Assembly (NCBI RefSeq): GCF_014145505.1
Contig: NZ_JACIUZ010000041.1
Coordinates: forward strand, 124,001 to 188,000
Source: Limosilactobacillus fastidiosus
GTDB lineage: Bacteria; Bacillota; Bacilli; Lactobacillales; Lactobacillaceae
Length of the DNA stretch: 64,000 nt
Direction of reading: 5' to 3'
In this document: positions 26,653 through 35,654 of the stretch, one piece after another
Layout: each line of letters opens with the position of its first letter
Numbering within the stretch: position 1 is the stretch's first letter
Program-made: the position numbers and the translations under genes
The notes under the pieces: generated by a model
What the model was told of the DNA's origin: nothing
The model's input: the letters and a program-made list of their open reading frames with translations, nothing else
Database searches by the model: none

Positions 26653-27987
26653 ATGAACGAACTATTTGAACACACTACAATCAAGCGGGCTTACTTCACC
26701 TTAGCAATGCCCGTCGTTATTAGTATGACCGTGACTTTAATTTATAACATGGTCGACACCTTTTTCGTTTCAAAAACTGGAAACCCGGACCTAGTTGCTG
26801 GTGTTTCTCAAGGAGCACCGATCTTTACCTTGATGATTGCCATTGGGGATATCTTTGGTCTTGGTGGTAGTTCGGTAATTTCCCGGCTTTTTGGCGAGCG
26901 TCAGGACAAACTTGGTCGTTTTGTTAGTGGCTATTGCTTTTATGCATCAATCGTCTGCGGAATTATTGTCACGATTATTATGGTGGTATTTCAAACACCG
27001 ATTCTTCATCTCTTAGGTGCTTCACCAAGTACTTGGAAGTATGCTCGTGAGTACTACCTTATTATGGCATGGGGTGCAACCTTTGTCATCTTTGGACTAA
27101 CCCCAACTAATATTCTTCGTACAGAAGGTCTTGCAGTTCAATCAATGATTGCCAGCATGGTGGGTACAGGAATTAACATCGTCCTTAATCCAATTTTCAT
27201 TTTTACCTGTGGTTTAGGGGCAGCGGGTTCCGCACTCGCTACTGTCACCAGTACCGTAATTAGTGACATTATCATGATTTACTATACTCATTATAAAAGT
27301 AAGAAATTAACCACTTCGATCCACGAAACAGAAATTAGTTTTCACCTCCAAGCGGAAATCTACGCAATCGGGATCCCGGCCTCCGTTACCAACGTGATGG
27401 CAACAATTGCGACTGCTTTAACTAACCGTTATTTAATTGCATACGGTGCTTCAAGTGTTGCCGCAATGGGAATTGCCCTTAAAGTTAGTATGATCATTGG
27501 GATGGTGATGGCCGGATTTGCCTTTGGTGCCCAACCGTTAATTGGTTATTCATACGGTGCTAAAAATGAAGAACGCTTTAATAAGGTAATCCGGTTTGAT
27601 CTAATGGTGGTCGCTTCATTAGCGCTTATCTTAACCATCATCTTATTTGCTTTTGCGCCAACGGTTATCCGCTTCTTTATGACCGATCCGGTGATTGTCC
27701 GAGAAGGGACAGGAATGATCCGGTGGCTTACTATTTCCACCACCCTTGCTGGGATGATCTTAGTCTTTACGACATCCTTCCAATCAATGGGAAAGGCAGT
27801 TCCGGCTTTCTGGCTCTCCTTTAGCCGGCAAGGATTAATCTTTGCCATTGCGATTGGAATTCTTAACCACTTCTTCGGATACAACGGGATCCTAGCAGCT
27901 CAAGCTTGCTCTGATGTTCTAACCTTTATCCTTGCATTAATCTTCTTTAAACTTTATCAACCACATTTCGATAAGGAAAAGAATTAG
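26653..27987 (+). CDS. MATE-family multidrug/cation exporter
   Basis: This 444-residue protein has 12 spans with two repeated halves (LAMPVVISMTVTLIYNMVDTFFV at residues 17-39). It resembles NorM/MepA-type Na+ or H+-coupled drug efflux. The ATG at 26653 follows GGAGG; an upstream in-frame ATG at 26629 lacks one. Monocistronic, with a terminator. The substrate cannot be assigned. Confidence 0.85.
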   Translation: MNELFEHTTIKRAYFTLAMPVVISMTVTLIYNMVDTFFVSKTGNPDLVAGVSQGAPIFTLMIAIGDIFGLGGSSVISRLFGERQDKLGRFVSGYCFYASIVCGIIVTIIMVVFQTPILHLLGASPSTWKYAREYYLIMAWGATFVIFGLTPTNILRTEGLAVQSMIASMVGTGINIVLNPIFIFTCGLGAAGSALATVTSTVISDIIMIYYTHYKSKKLTTSIHETEISFHLQAEIYAIGIPASVTNVMATIATALTNRYLIAYGASSVAAMGIALKVSMIIGMVMAGFAFGAQPLIGYSYGAKNEERFNKVIRFDLMVVASLALILTIILFAFAPTVIRFFMTDPVIVREGTGMIRWLTISTTLAGMILVFTTSFQSMGKAVPAFWLSFSRQGLIFAIAIGILNHFFGYNGILAAQACSDVLTFILALIFFKLYQPHFDKEKN

Positions 27988-28004
27988 TTAGCTAAAAAAT
28001 AAGT

Positions 28005-28055
28005 AATCACCCACCAACACCTTAAGTGACTAGGATGTTGGTGGGTGATTTTGTT
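28005..28055 (+). terminator. Terminator after the MATE gene
   Basis: AATCACCCACCAACAC pairs with TGTTGGTGGGTGATT across a 15-base loop, followed by a T-rich tract. Confidence 0.85.
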
Positions 28056-28077
28056 ATTTATTAGTTCTTGGCTGTAT

Positions 28078-28251
28078 AGTCAAAACATGCTCGCCCTAAG
28101 CTTCCTCGAGCTAACGATCCCGGGCAACTAAGTCGAAATGTGCTCGCCGTGACCGCAATCTCCGCCTAAATATCCCGGACTTGATTGCAAGCCAATCATC
28201 GTCCGGGATTCCTTAGTGCTCGATTGCTAGTTCGTCACGGTTCACACTCTA
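28078..28251 (-). repeat. Composite fold-back repeat (partial A plus full B type)
   Basis: A truncated A-type tail (AGTCAAAACATGCTCGCC, then CTTCCTCGAGCTAACGA) runs 28078-28124. It is followed by a complete B-type element: tail AGTCGAAATGTGCTCGC from 28131, and a body with CGTGAC/GTCACG, ATCCCGGAC/GTCCGGGAT and GCAATC/GATTGC arms. The head is GGTTCACACTCTA. The CTA at 28249-28251 is the complement of the trxA stop codon. This looks like a nested insertion or recombination between family members. Confidence 0.78.
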
Positions 28252-28569
28252 TTCCTTTACCTTTCTCTCCAAATAATGATCGAGTTTAGCTTGGGGATAG
28301 AAACCGGTAACTTTTTCTTTGGCAACCCCGTTTCGGAGCAAGAGAAGGGTTGGGATACTCATAATCTTGTACTTAGATGCTAATTCTTTATTATCATCAA
28401 CATTGATTTTAAAGAATTTAACTCGTTGGCTATACTTCTTTTCGAGATTTTCTAAGGATGGTGCCATCATTTTACATGGGCCGCACCATGGTGCCCAAAA
28501 ATCAACGATTGCCAGTGGAACATCTGTAGTTGCCGCTGCAAAAGACTGATCTGTAATTTCTTCTGCCAT
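28249..28569 (-). CDS. trxA: Thioredoxin
   Basis: This 106-residue thioredoxin has the active site WAPWCGPCK (Cys29, Cys32) and the cis-Pro region SIPTLLLL. It reduces protein disulfides in the cytosol. It is the last gene of a leftward cluster, and its start overlaps the terC stop by one base. The TAG stop lies in the conserved TAGAGTG head of the neighbouring repeat. Confidence 0.92.
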   Translation of the reverse strand: MAEEITDQSFAAATTDVPLAIVDFWAPWCGPCKMMAPSLENLEKKYSQRVKFFKINVDDNKELASKYKIMSIPTLLLLRNGVAKEKVTGFYPQAKLDHYLERKVKE

Positions 28570-29330
28570 TATTCTTCCCCTCTTTTTCGTGGTTGACGAA
28601 GGTAGTGAATCACTAACGTTGCCACAAAGACAATTAGAACAAAGATTCCAAAGACACTGGATGGGAGCTCAATATCAATTGCTGGAATCGTAAGAAATAG
28701 TTTGATCGCAATAATAAAGATTAACACGTAAGCCATTGGTTCTAGTTCAGGGATCTTCCGCATTAGCTTCATAATTACTTCAGCCACTCCCCGCATACAT
28801 GCGATCCCAATCATCCCACCAATTAACACAATCACTGGGTTGTTAGAAACCGCCAACGAAGCTAAAACAGAATCGATTGAAAAGATGATATCCATCATTT
28901 CGATTTGAACCACAACCGACCAGAACAATTTTCGTCCGGTCAACTTTGAATTAATTTTTAATATTCTTTTTTTCTTCTTCGGCTTACCAAAGAACTTTGA
29001 ACTAAAGAATCGGTATACTAAGTAGATCAAATATACTGATCCTAAAACTTTAATTTCCCAGAAATGAATCAGGTAGGTTCCTAATCCAATTACCAAGAAC
29101 CGGAAAATATACGAACCCCAAATCCCATAAAAGAGTGATTCTTCCTGCTCCTTTAGTGATGGTAATACTCGAGTTTGCGCAGCTAAAACAATCGCATTAT
29201 CAACTGACAGTAAACATTCAATTAAAACCAAGGAAAAAATAATTAACCAATCCTGGCCTGAAGTAATAACAGCCGCCCAATTGTGACCATTAAAGAATGG
29301 ACCATACAGTTTTCCTAAAAGTGACAACAA
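28569..29330 (-). CDS. TerC-family membrane protein
   Basis: This 253-residue membrane protein has seven or so spans with the TerC hallmarks ECLLSVDNAIVLA and MMDIIFSIDSVLA, two Asp-containing membrane motifs. Family members such as Bacillus YkoY/MeeF are linked to Mn2+ export. No AUG fits the start: TTG codons at 29330 or 29327 follow AGGGGG. It sits between rluA and trxA. Confidence 0.82.
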   Translation of the reverse strand: MLSLLGKLYGPFFNGHNWAAVITSGQDWLIIFSLVLIECLLSVDNAIVLAAQTRVLPSLKEQEESLFYGIWGSYIFRFLVIGLGTYLIHFWEIKVLGSVYLIYLVYRFFSSKFFGKPKKKKRILKINSKLTGRKLFWSVVVQIEMMDIIFSIDSVLASLAVSNNPVIVLIGGMIGIACMRGVAEVIMKLMRKIPELEPMAYVLIFIIAIKLFLTIPAIDIELPSSVFGIFVLIVFVATLVIHYLRQPRKRGEE

Positions 29331-29347
29331 GTGTCCCCCTTTTTTAT

Positions 29348-30250
29348 TTATTCTAAATGATATTTTAGCAGATTTTGCTTGAAATAGGGAGGGAGGGGAG
29401 CCGTAATCTCCAGTCGCCTATTAGAAAATGGCAATACTAATCGTTGTTTTCTTCCATGAAGAAGCATTCCACCGCTAGGATTAGGGTTATAAATTGGATC
29501 ACCAATAATTGGGTGTCCACTGTAAGCAAGGTGAACCCGGAGTTGATGGGTTCTTCCTGTCCCTAACGCCAAACGGACAAGTGAATAATTTTCAGTAGTA
29601 GTTAAAACATGGAAAAACGTTTGCGCAGGTTGTGCGTTCTCTCCATTCACCATTCGTCGCCACGAATCACTTGGATCATCTCCAATCGGCCAATTCCATT
29701 CCCCTTTTCCGATCAAGTGTCCCCTGACTAGTGCTAAGTATTCCCGATGGATTTGCCCCTGACTAATGAATCTGTTCAAGATAGGAACAACTATTGGGTT
29801 CTTAGCAACAATTACTGCTCCGCTCGTTTGCAAATCAATCCGGTGAACCATATAAGCCTGATGGTGCAAATAGCCAGCTACATCATTCATTAATGTTCTT
29901 GTTTCACCTTTTTTATTAGGATGGCTCTTTTGTCCTCGTGGCTTATTAACGACAAGCAAATCGCGATTTTCATACAAAACATTCAAATGAGGGTTAATCG
30001 TTGGAAGATACCGGTTATTTCCTGGGTGACGAAACTCATCTCCTTTAAACAACAGGGTGATTTGGTCGCCAGGATGAACAACCTTGTTTACCGAATGATA
30101 TTCCTGATTTATTAATACCTGGCGTCGACTTCGCAAGTAATGAACAAAGCGTTTTGGAAGAAGCCACTGGTGTTGGAGCAACTCACGCAATGTAATTAAG
30201 GATTGTTTATTACTCAATCGTTCTTGAAGTTCCCATCGAAATGTAGTCAT
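29348..30250 (-). CDS. RluA-family pseudouridine synthase
   Basis: This 300-residue enzyme has an S4-like N-terminal segment and the catalytic domain. The catalytic Asp is in HRIDLQTSG, and the distal GRTHQLRVHLAYSGHPIIGD motif is intact. It isomerises uridine in rRNA or tRNA. GGGAGG within the end of the upstream gene serves as its ribosome binding site, and the ATG is adjacent to the stop of the preceding gene. Confidence 0.88.
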   Translation of the reverse strand: MTTFRWELQERLSNKQSLITLRELLQHQWLLPKRFVHYLRSRRQVLINQEYHSVNKVVHPGDQITLLFKGDEFRHPGNNRYLPTINPHLNVLYENRDLLVVNKPRGQKSHPNKKGETRTLMNDVAGYLHHQAYMVHRIDLQTSGAVIVAKNPIVVPILNRFISQGQIHREYLALVRGHLIGKGEWNWPIGDDPSDSWRRMVNGENAQPAQTFFHVLTTTENYSLVRLALGTGRTHQLRVHLAYSGHPIIGDPIYNPNPSGGMLLHGRKQRLVLPFSNRRLEITAPLPPYFKQNLLKYHLE

Positions 30251-31228
30251 TTATTTAACCTCCCTAACAGTTAACTGATCAGGAACATTATAAACTTTTG
30301 GCTTGTCCCAACTCAGCATTTCTGGTGTTAATTGTAATTTGGTAATATCTCCCCGATGGTATGGTTGAAAATAATAACTACAACTTTCTGCCACCGTCAC
30401 TGCGCGGTATACGGAATAATTTTTTTGATGACGAGTATTTTGCGGAACAGTTACACTATCCAATAAGTGCCACTCACTAATCACTCTATACCTCTCGTCT
30501 TGTGGTACATCCGAACGTTCTTTCAAGTAGGCCGCCCGAACAAAGCGTGCACTTGGTGAATAGTAGCCTGGTGGATTCGTTTTACCTGAAAGACGACCAG
30601 TAGTAACCCGTGGTGTATTCAAAGGAACACGGTGTGCAATAAACTCAGGTGTAAATTCAACATACTTCTCCATTTGATGAAGCTGCTTTTTAAAATCAGG
30701 ACTGTTAGTTACAATACCCAATGGGTTCTCAACCACCCTTAGCGGATTATGGGTCGGTTCGATTACAACGATCCTCCCCGTCTGATCAGCAACTGCAAAA
30801 TGAAGTTCCGGCTTACCGTATTTAGTATCGCTATTCTTTTCACTCATCAATTCTACTTCATCAAGATGCTCTTCTATTTCAGCTACGGTACAAAAATTTC
30901 CCAAGAGCCAAAAAATGAATTCATATGCTGCTAACTGAACCTTATTCCGATCGTGCTCGTCAACATAGTGAGCACCATTAGCGAAAGTTAACTTTTGCGC
31001 CATTAAGCCATGCTCATTAACACCATCTGAAACATCAATTCTGGTTGCAGAAAGGCTCCCACCACCAACCATCGCGTACTTATTGGTATAAACTCGGTGA
31101 TCAAATGCTGTCACCCACTTAAATTGTCGGGGAACAAATAACGGAGAAACAGCTAACTTTGGCCAATCCATTGTTCTTGCTAGCAAATGTGTCTTATCCA
31201 ATGTTACTTGGTAAATACTCGTGCACAT
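30251..31228 (-). CDS. Choloylglycine hydrolase/penicillin V acylase-family amidase
   Basis: This 325-residue Ntn-hydrolase starts Met-Cys-Thr-Ser. Cys2 would become the N-terminal nucleophile. Arg18 and Asp21 in ARTMDW and Asn in VTNSPDF match the conserved catalytic set. The ATG at 31228 after GGAGGAAAGG is required, as a longer start would bury Cys2. The N-terminus (CTSIYQV...ARTMDW) is closer to penicillin V acylase-like members than to typical lactobacillar bile salt hydrolases. Substrate, possibly bile salts, N-acyl amides or quorum signals, is not decided by sequence. Confidence 0.82.
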   Translation of the reverse strand: MCTSIYQVTLDKTHLLARTMDWPKLAVSPLFVPRQFKWVTAFDHRVYTNKYAMVGGGSLSATRIDVSDGVNEHGLMAQKLTFANGAHYVDEHDRNKVQLAAYEFIFWLLGNFCTVAEIEEHLDEVELMSEKNSDTKYGKPELHFAVADQTGRIVVIEPTHNPLRVVENPLGIVTNSPDFKKQLHQMEKYVEFTPEFIAHRVPLNTPRVTTGRLSGKTNPPGYYSPSARFVRAAYLKERSDVPQDERYRVISEWHLLDSVTVPQNTRHQKNYSVYRAVTVAESCSYYFQPYHRGDITKLQLTPEMLSWDKPKVYNVPDQLTVREVK

Positions 31229-31370
31229 GATCCCTTTCCTCCTAATTTTTACTTTCAAGTTTATCTGATTTCCCGGGAAATAGTTATATTTTGTTTTCAG
31301 ACTGCTTTACTTTTTTCTGTTAAAATAGTTGAATAGGGTTATAAGTGATTTTAAGTAGGGGATGGAGAAC

Positions 31371-32288
31371 ATGCTTAGTACAGAAAGAATTAACGCACAT
31401 AGCTGGTGGATCAGCGTTTTCGAACCCCTTCCCCATGAGCGACAAGATCTTATCCAAAAATATGAAGTTACCAAGGAACTGCTTGACTATGCCATTGACC
31501 CCTACGAAAAAGCCCGGGTTGAAGTTGATCCAGACGCTGGGGTTACTTTATTGATCTTCGACGTCTATGTACCTACTCACGAAGTAACTGCTCCCCAGAC
31601 TGCACCTATCGGTCTCATGATCACAAATAATAATTTAATCACCTTTACAAATGCAAAAACGAACTTTGTTAATGGAATTATTGCCAACCAGCTTAAGCGA
31701 ATACAAAATCACGATACTGTTGTTGAAAAATTAAACTTAGTCCTCGCTGTTCTTTACCGGTTATCCACTGATTACTTTGGTCCCTTACGACGAGTTGACC
31801 AAAAGCGCCAGCAAATCCAGCGTTCACTTCAAGCTCGAACAGGTCGCAAAGCCATTACAGAATTCATGGAAATTGAAACCGGACTTGTTTATATGCTCAC
31901 TTCGTTAAAGGGCAATGTTTCCTTACTAGAAGAATTTAAGCGCCGAATGAACCCCATTATGTCGGCTCGACAGAAAAATGATCTTGATGATGTTATCGTT
32001 GAAGCACAACAAGGTTTGGAAATGGCTCAGATGACCTCGGATGTTTCTGCACGAGTTTCTAACGCATACAGCAAGGTCTTGGATAGCGACCTAAACCACA
32101 CAATGAAGTTCTTAACGATCTATTCGATCCTCCTCTCTATCCCGACAATTGTTGGTGGCTTTTATGGAGAAAACGTCGCTCTTCCACTTGCAAACAAAAG
32201 CTACTCCTGGATTATTACCATTGTAATTTCACTAATTCTCATGTTCCTTTGTGCCGTCTTCTTAATTAGAAAAGATTGGTGGAAATAA
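31371..32288 (+). CDS. CorA-like divalent cation transporter with GEN motif
   Basis: This product of about 305 residues has a soluble N-terminal domain, long helices and two C-terminal membrane spans (around 249-265 and 278-298). The loop reads FYGENV, with Gly266-Glu267-Asn268, where CorA has Gly-Met-Asn. Otherwise it fits the CorA Mg2+/Co2+ family. I chose 31371 because the ATG at 31362 lies in the ribosome binding stretch. The substitution may alter ion selectivity. TAA is directly followed by a repeat head TAGAGTG. Confidence 0.8.
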   Translation: MLSTERINAHSWWISVFEPLPHERQDLIQKYEVTKELLDYAIDPYEKARVEVDPDAGVTLLIFDVYVPTHEVTAPQTAPIGLMITNNNLITFTNAKTNFVNGIIANQLKRIQNHDTVVEKLNLVLAVLYRLSTDYFGPLRRVDQKRQQIQRSLQARTGRKAITEFMEIETGLVYMLTSLKGNVSLLEEFKRRMNPIMSARQKNDLDDVIVEAQQGLEMAQMTSDVSARVSNAYSKVLDSDLNHTMKFLTIYSILLSIPTIVGGFYGENVALPLANKSYSWIITIVISLILMFLCAVFLIRKDWWK

Positions 32289-32410
32289 TAGAGTGCGAGT
32301 GAGCAAAAAAGAATGCCCGTAAGACAATAAATTCTCCTGACCGGATGCTGATGGTATCCGGGAGGGAGTTTTTGTCTATAGGAGCTTCTCAGCGAGCGCA
32401 TTTCGACTTG
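32289..32410 (+). repeat. Fold-back repeat, C body, plus orientation
   Basis: It starts TAGAGTGCGAGTGAGC right after the corA-like TAA and ends GCGAGCGCATTTCGACTTG, the inverted equivalents of the head and tail in the other copies. The body differs: GACAATAAATTCTCC and CCGGAT pair with ATCCGGGAGGGAG and TTTTTGTC. So only the ends and the hairpin nature are conserved. Confidence 0.72.
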
Positions 32411-32421
32411 ATTACTTTAGA

Positions 32422-32465
32422 AAAGCCTAAGTACATAGTCATTCATGGCTACATACTTAGGCTTT
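32422..32465. terminator. Hairpin between two repeat copies
   Basis: AAAGCCTAAGTA (32422-32433) and TACTTAGGCTTT (32454-32465) form a perfect 12-bp stem with a 20-base loop. There is no strong T-run, so terminator function is tentative. Confidence 0.5.
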
Positions 32466-32510
32466 ACCAGTTAAGTTTTGTTTAATGGAGATAGTAATTC
32501 TACTTCAACA

Positions 32511-32630
32511 TAGTCTAAACGTGCTTCGCTCGAGTTTCCTAGAGCTAGCAACCTCCTTCCTAGGCGCAAGTCGCCTTCGTCAGGAGAAATTGCTAGCCTT
32601 CCGGAAACTCTTTGGAGCGAAGACACTCTA
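32511..32630 (-). repeat. Fold-back repeat (A-like body)
   Basis: The tail TAGTCTAAACGTGCTTCGC is at 32511-32529. Body arms GAGTTTCC/GGAAACTC, GCTAGCAA/TTGCTAGC, CTCCT/AGGAG and AGGCG/CGCCT fold back. The head GAAGACACTCTA ends at 32630. CTA (32628-32630) is the complement of the dipeptidase stop. It faces the C-body copy at 32289 in inverted orientation. Confidence 0.75.
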
Positions 32631-34058
32631 ATAATTATCTCCTCTTTCGAATTGAAATTTGGAATTGAGGAGAGCTTGGTGGATAAGGCTGTTGAGAAGA
32701 CTCTTCGTGGCATCCATTGCATGAACAGCAGTCTTTTCATTTCGCTTAGTAAGGAAAGCGGTAACAGCATCCCCTTGCTTGGTCTTAGCAATCGCCGTAA
32801 TCATATCAACTCGCTTAATCGCATAGCTTTGTAAAGCATCACGGAAAGCATTAACCTCATTGATAAATTCATGATAATGGGGTTCAACAATTACTTCTAA
32901 TTGTTTTTGCAGCCAGTATGCACTATCGTCAACTTCATTTCCTGCATGATTATAAGCAGCAGGCGTGGCATTAATATTCGTAAAGAATGGAACGTATGGG
33001 CTATAAGCAAAAAAGCCAAAGTTAATCCATTGAATTGCCGCACATTCAGCCGGAACATTATTCCGAATTTGCAAAATACATGAGCTTTGGTTCCGGTCAA
33101 GAGCAATTGAACGGAACTTCTTTTGATCCTTTTCATCTCCGGAAGCGTATGAACCAGTCGGATCATAAGGTGTCCCATTGTAGTGTGATGACAAGAAATA
33201 TTCAACGTCTTCAACAGTGATCTTTTTTTCCGCCCGTTGAATAAACGGGATATCTAAGCTTGTTGGTTCTTGTTCGAGAGATGGGGTAAATAGCTTCTGT
33301 CCATACCATGAACGTGGGGTGTTGTAATATTGGTCAGCTTCATCATTTGTCCCAAAAATCTTCCGGAAGTTGAAACTACCCGGATATGGATTCAAATTAT
33401 TATCCTGAACAAACTGTTGGATCGTTGGTGCAAACATAAAGTTATCTGAATCTTCAAAATCGATTTCTTCAATGCACATAATGTTTGGACAAATTGCGTA
33501 AGCATCATCTGGGATACGTTGCGCTACCCACTGATGACCTCCAGCTGTTTCAAAGTACCAAACTTCATTGTTATCACTAAAAGCAATCCCATTACTTTCA
33601 CCAGTACCATATTTTTCAATCAAGTGACCGAGACGTTGAACTCCTTCTCGTGCACTCTTAATAAACGGTAACACAAGGTAAACCATCGAATCTTCGTCAA
33701 TCCCCTTTTCAACTAACGGATCATGACCAAGAACTCGTGGGTTAGTCATTTCGGTTTCGGAGGCACTCATCGCAACATTATATTCATTGATCCCCTGTTC
33801 ATCCCAGCGACCATTACTAATATCACCATTAGTAGTGGCAGTAAAACGGCAGCCTTGCCCTTCAAGCTCAACTTCTAACCCGTTATAGGTAGATATGAAA
33901 CGTTCTCCTGTATAGTCCTTAGCTGGATAAACCTGGAAAGTCTTTGGATTAACACCATCGTAATCATCTTCATTTCGTGCAATCATCGTTGAACCGTCAA
34001 TTGATGCATTCTTCCCAACCAACATTGCAGTACAGCTACTCATTTTTTTGACACTCAT
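32628..34058 (-). CDS. pepD: C69-family dipeptidase (PepD-like)
   Basis: This is a 476-residue Ntn-type dipeptidase. The predicted nucleophile Cys is at residue 9 (SSCTAMLVG), followed by the family motif SIDGSTMIARNEDD. It hydrolyses a broad range of dipeptides in the cytosol. AAAGGACGG precedes the ATG at 34058. Monocistronic; its TAG stop is shared with the head of the adjoining repeat. Confidence 0.88.
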   Translation of the reverse strand: MSVKKMSSCTAMLVGKNASIDGSTMIARNEDDYDGVNPKTFQVYPAKDYTGERFISTYNGLEVELEGQGCRFTATTNGDISNGRWDEQGINEYNVAMSASETEMTNPRVLGHDPLVEKGIDEDSMVYLVLPFIKSAREGVQRLGHLIEKYGTGESNGIAFSDNNEVWYFETAGGHQWVAQRIPDDAYAICPNIMCIEEIDFEDSDNFMFAPTIQQFVQDNNLNPYPGSFNFRKIFGTNDEADQYYNTPRSWYGQKLFTPSLEQEPTSLDIPFIQRAEKKITVEDVEYFLSSHYNGTPYDPTGSYASGDEKDQKKFRSIALDRNQSSCILQIRNNVPAECAAIQWINFGFFAYSPYVPFFTNINATPAAYNHAGNEVDDSAYWLQKQLEVIVEPHYHEFINEVNAFRDALQSYAIKRVDMITAIAKTKQGDAVTAFLTKRNEKTAVHAMDATKSLLNSLIHQALLNSKFQFERGDNY

Positions 34059-34117
34059 TTTGCCCCGTCCTTTCAGTTATGTTTATTATTTATAATAACA
34101 CTTTTAGTCCGATCCTC

Positions 34118-34285
34118 TTGCCAGCTTTTTCAAGTCGTGATAGGATAGCAACATTATCTGCCTATATAATACCGTAATATGGTCGGTGAGTCTCTACCCA
34201 AAGCCTTAAACTTTGGACTATAAGCAATTAAGAGTAATACTAGTTTGTAGAGGGACTGCGGCTTTTGTCAGTAGTCCCTTTTTTA
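34118..34285 (+). promoter_or_regulatory. Guanine-class purine riboswitch
   Basis: Promoter TTGCCA (34118-34123)/TAGGAT (34141-34146), 17 apart. The aptamer shows the purine core: TATAATACC, ATATGG, GTCTCTACC, CCTTAAA and GGACTATAA (about 34160-34225). The specificity position in GACTAT is C, indicating guanine, hypoxanthine or xanthine rather than adenine. The terminator AGGGACT (34251-34257) with AGTCCCT (34273-34279) and T-run follows. Ligand binding would turn off the permease gene. Confidence 0.92.
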
Positions 34286-34304
34286 TTCAAGGGAGGATTA
34301 AATT

Positions 34305-35630
34305 GTGGAAGAACTCAGTTCAACAACTACTTCTAAGTATAGTAAGGTTTTCTTTTCACCGAAAGATTTTGTACTCGGATTCCAACACTTACTTGCAATG
34401 TATTCCGGAGATGTTTTGGTTCCCCTACTTATTGGGAGCTATCTCCACTTCTCAGCCATGCAAATGACATACTTAGTCTCTATTGATATTTTCATGTGTG
34501 GAATTGCGACCCTTCTTCAATTAAAGCGGACCGCTTTAACGGGAATTGGGCTGCCAGTCGTTCTAGGTTGTGCCGTTCAAGCTGTTACTCCCCTCGAATC
34601 AATCGGGAGTAAATTAGGAATTACATACATGTACGGTGCAATTATTGCATCAGGATTCTTTGTCTTCTTGATCGCTGGATTCTTTTCGAAATTAAGGAAA
34701 CTTTTTCCACCAGTTGTTACTGGTTCTTTAATTACAATCATTGGTTTCACCCTTGTTCCTGTTGGTTTCCAAGATCTTGGTGGCGGAACACCATCTGCCC
34801 ATTCATTTGGTGATCCGAAAAACCTTCTTGTTGGTTTCATTACTATTATAGCTATTCTGCTTTTTAACGCTTGGGCAAAAGGATTTTTAAAGTCAATTGC
34901 AATCCTCTCAGGGATTTTAATCGGCTCCTTTACTGCTAGTGCAATGGGAATGGTTTCTTTAAAACCAGTTTCCCAAGCAGCATGGCTCCATACGCCACAG
35001 TTGTTTTTCTTTGGTGTTCCTCATTTTAATGTGAGTGCAATGGTTACCATGATCCTGGTATCACTAACAACAATGATCGAGTCAACCGGGGTTTTCTTCG
35101 CTCTCGGTGAAGTCACCGGACAAAAACTTACAAGTGAGGATATTAAACGTGGTTACCGTGCTGAAGGAATCGCAGCAATCCTCGGCGGTCTCTTCAACAC
35201 CTTCCCGTACTCTACTTTCTCCGAAAACGTTGGAGTCATTCGAATGTCTGGAGTTAAAACCCGGCGTCCCGTTTATTATGCAGCAGTTATGCTCTTACTC
35301 CTTGGCCTACTTCCAAAAGCAGGAGCATTAGCTACTGTTATTCCTGATCCCGTACTTGGTGGTGCGATGATCGTTATGTTTGGGATTGTTGGGGTTCAAG
35401 GAATCCAGATCCTCCATAAAGTTGATTTTACAGATAACGGAAATATCCTAGTTGCTTCTGTTTCCGTCGGCTTGGGACTAGGAGTAACGATGTATCCACA
35501 TATTTTCCAGTACTTACCTACTGAATTTCAAATTATGATGGGAAATGGGGTGGTTGTTGGTAGTGTCGCCGCTGTAGTTCTCAACCTCTTATTCAACGGT
35601 TATGGAAAAGAAAAGGCTGCTAAAAATTGA
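34305..35630 (+). CDS. Xanthine/uracil permease (NCS2 family)
   Basis: This 441-residue permease has about 14 membrane segments and the nucleobase transporter signature SENVGVIRMSGVKTRR. It starts with GTG at 34305, eight bases after GGGAGG. The guanine riboswitch points to a purine (xanthine or guanine; PbuX-like) rather than uracil. It ends without an obvious strong terminator before the next promoter. Confidence 0.88.
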   Translation: MEELSSTTTSKYSKVFFSPKDFVLGFQHLLAMYSGDVLVPLLIGSYLHFSAMQMTYLVSIDIFMCGIATLLQLKRTALTGIGLPVVLGCAVQAVTPLESIGSKLGITYMYGAIIASGFFVFLIAGFFSKLRKLFPPVVTGSLITIIGFTLVPVGFQDLGGGTPSAHSFGDPKNLLVGFITIIAILLFNAWAKGFLKSIAILSGILIGSFTASAMGMVSLKPVSQAAWLHTPQLFFFGVPHFNVSAMVTMILVSLTTMIESTGVFFALGEVTGQKLTSEDIKRGYRAEGIAAILGGLFNTFPYSTFSENVGVIRMSGVKTRRPVYYAAVMLLLLGLLPKAGALATVIPDPVLGGAMIVMFGIVGVQGIQILHKVDFTDNGNILVASVSVGLGLGVTMYPHIFQYLPTEFQIMMGNGVVVGSVAAVVLNLLFNGYGKEKAAKN

Positions 35631-35654
35631 TCTCATTAAATTTTAATAATCATA

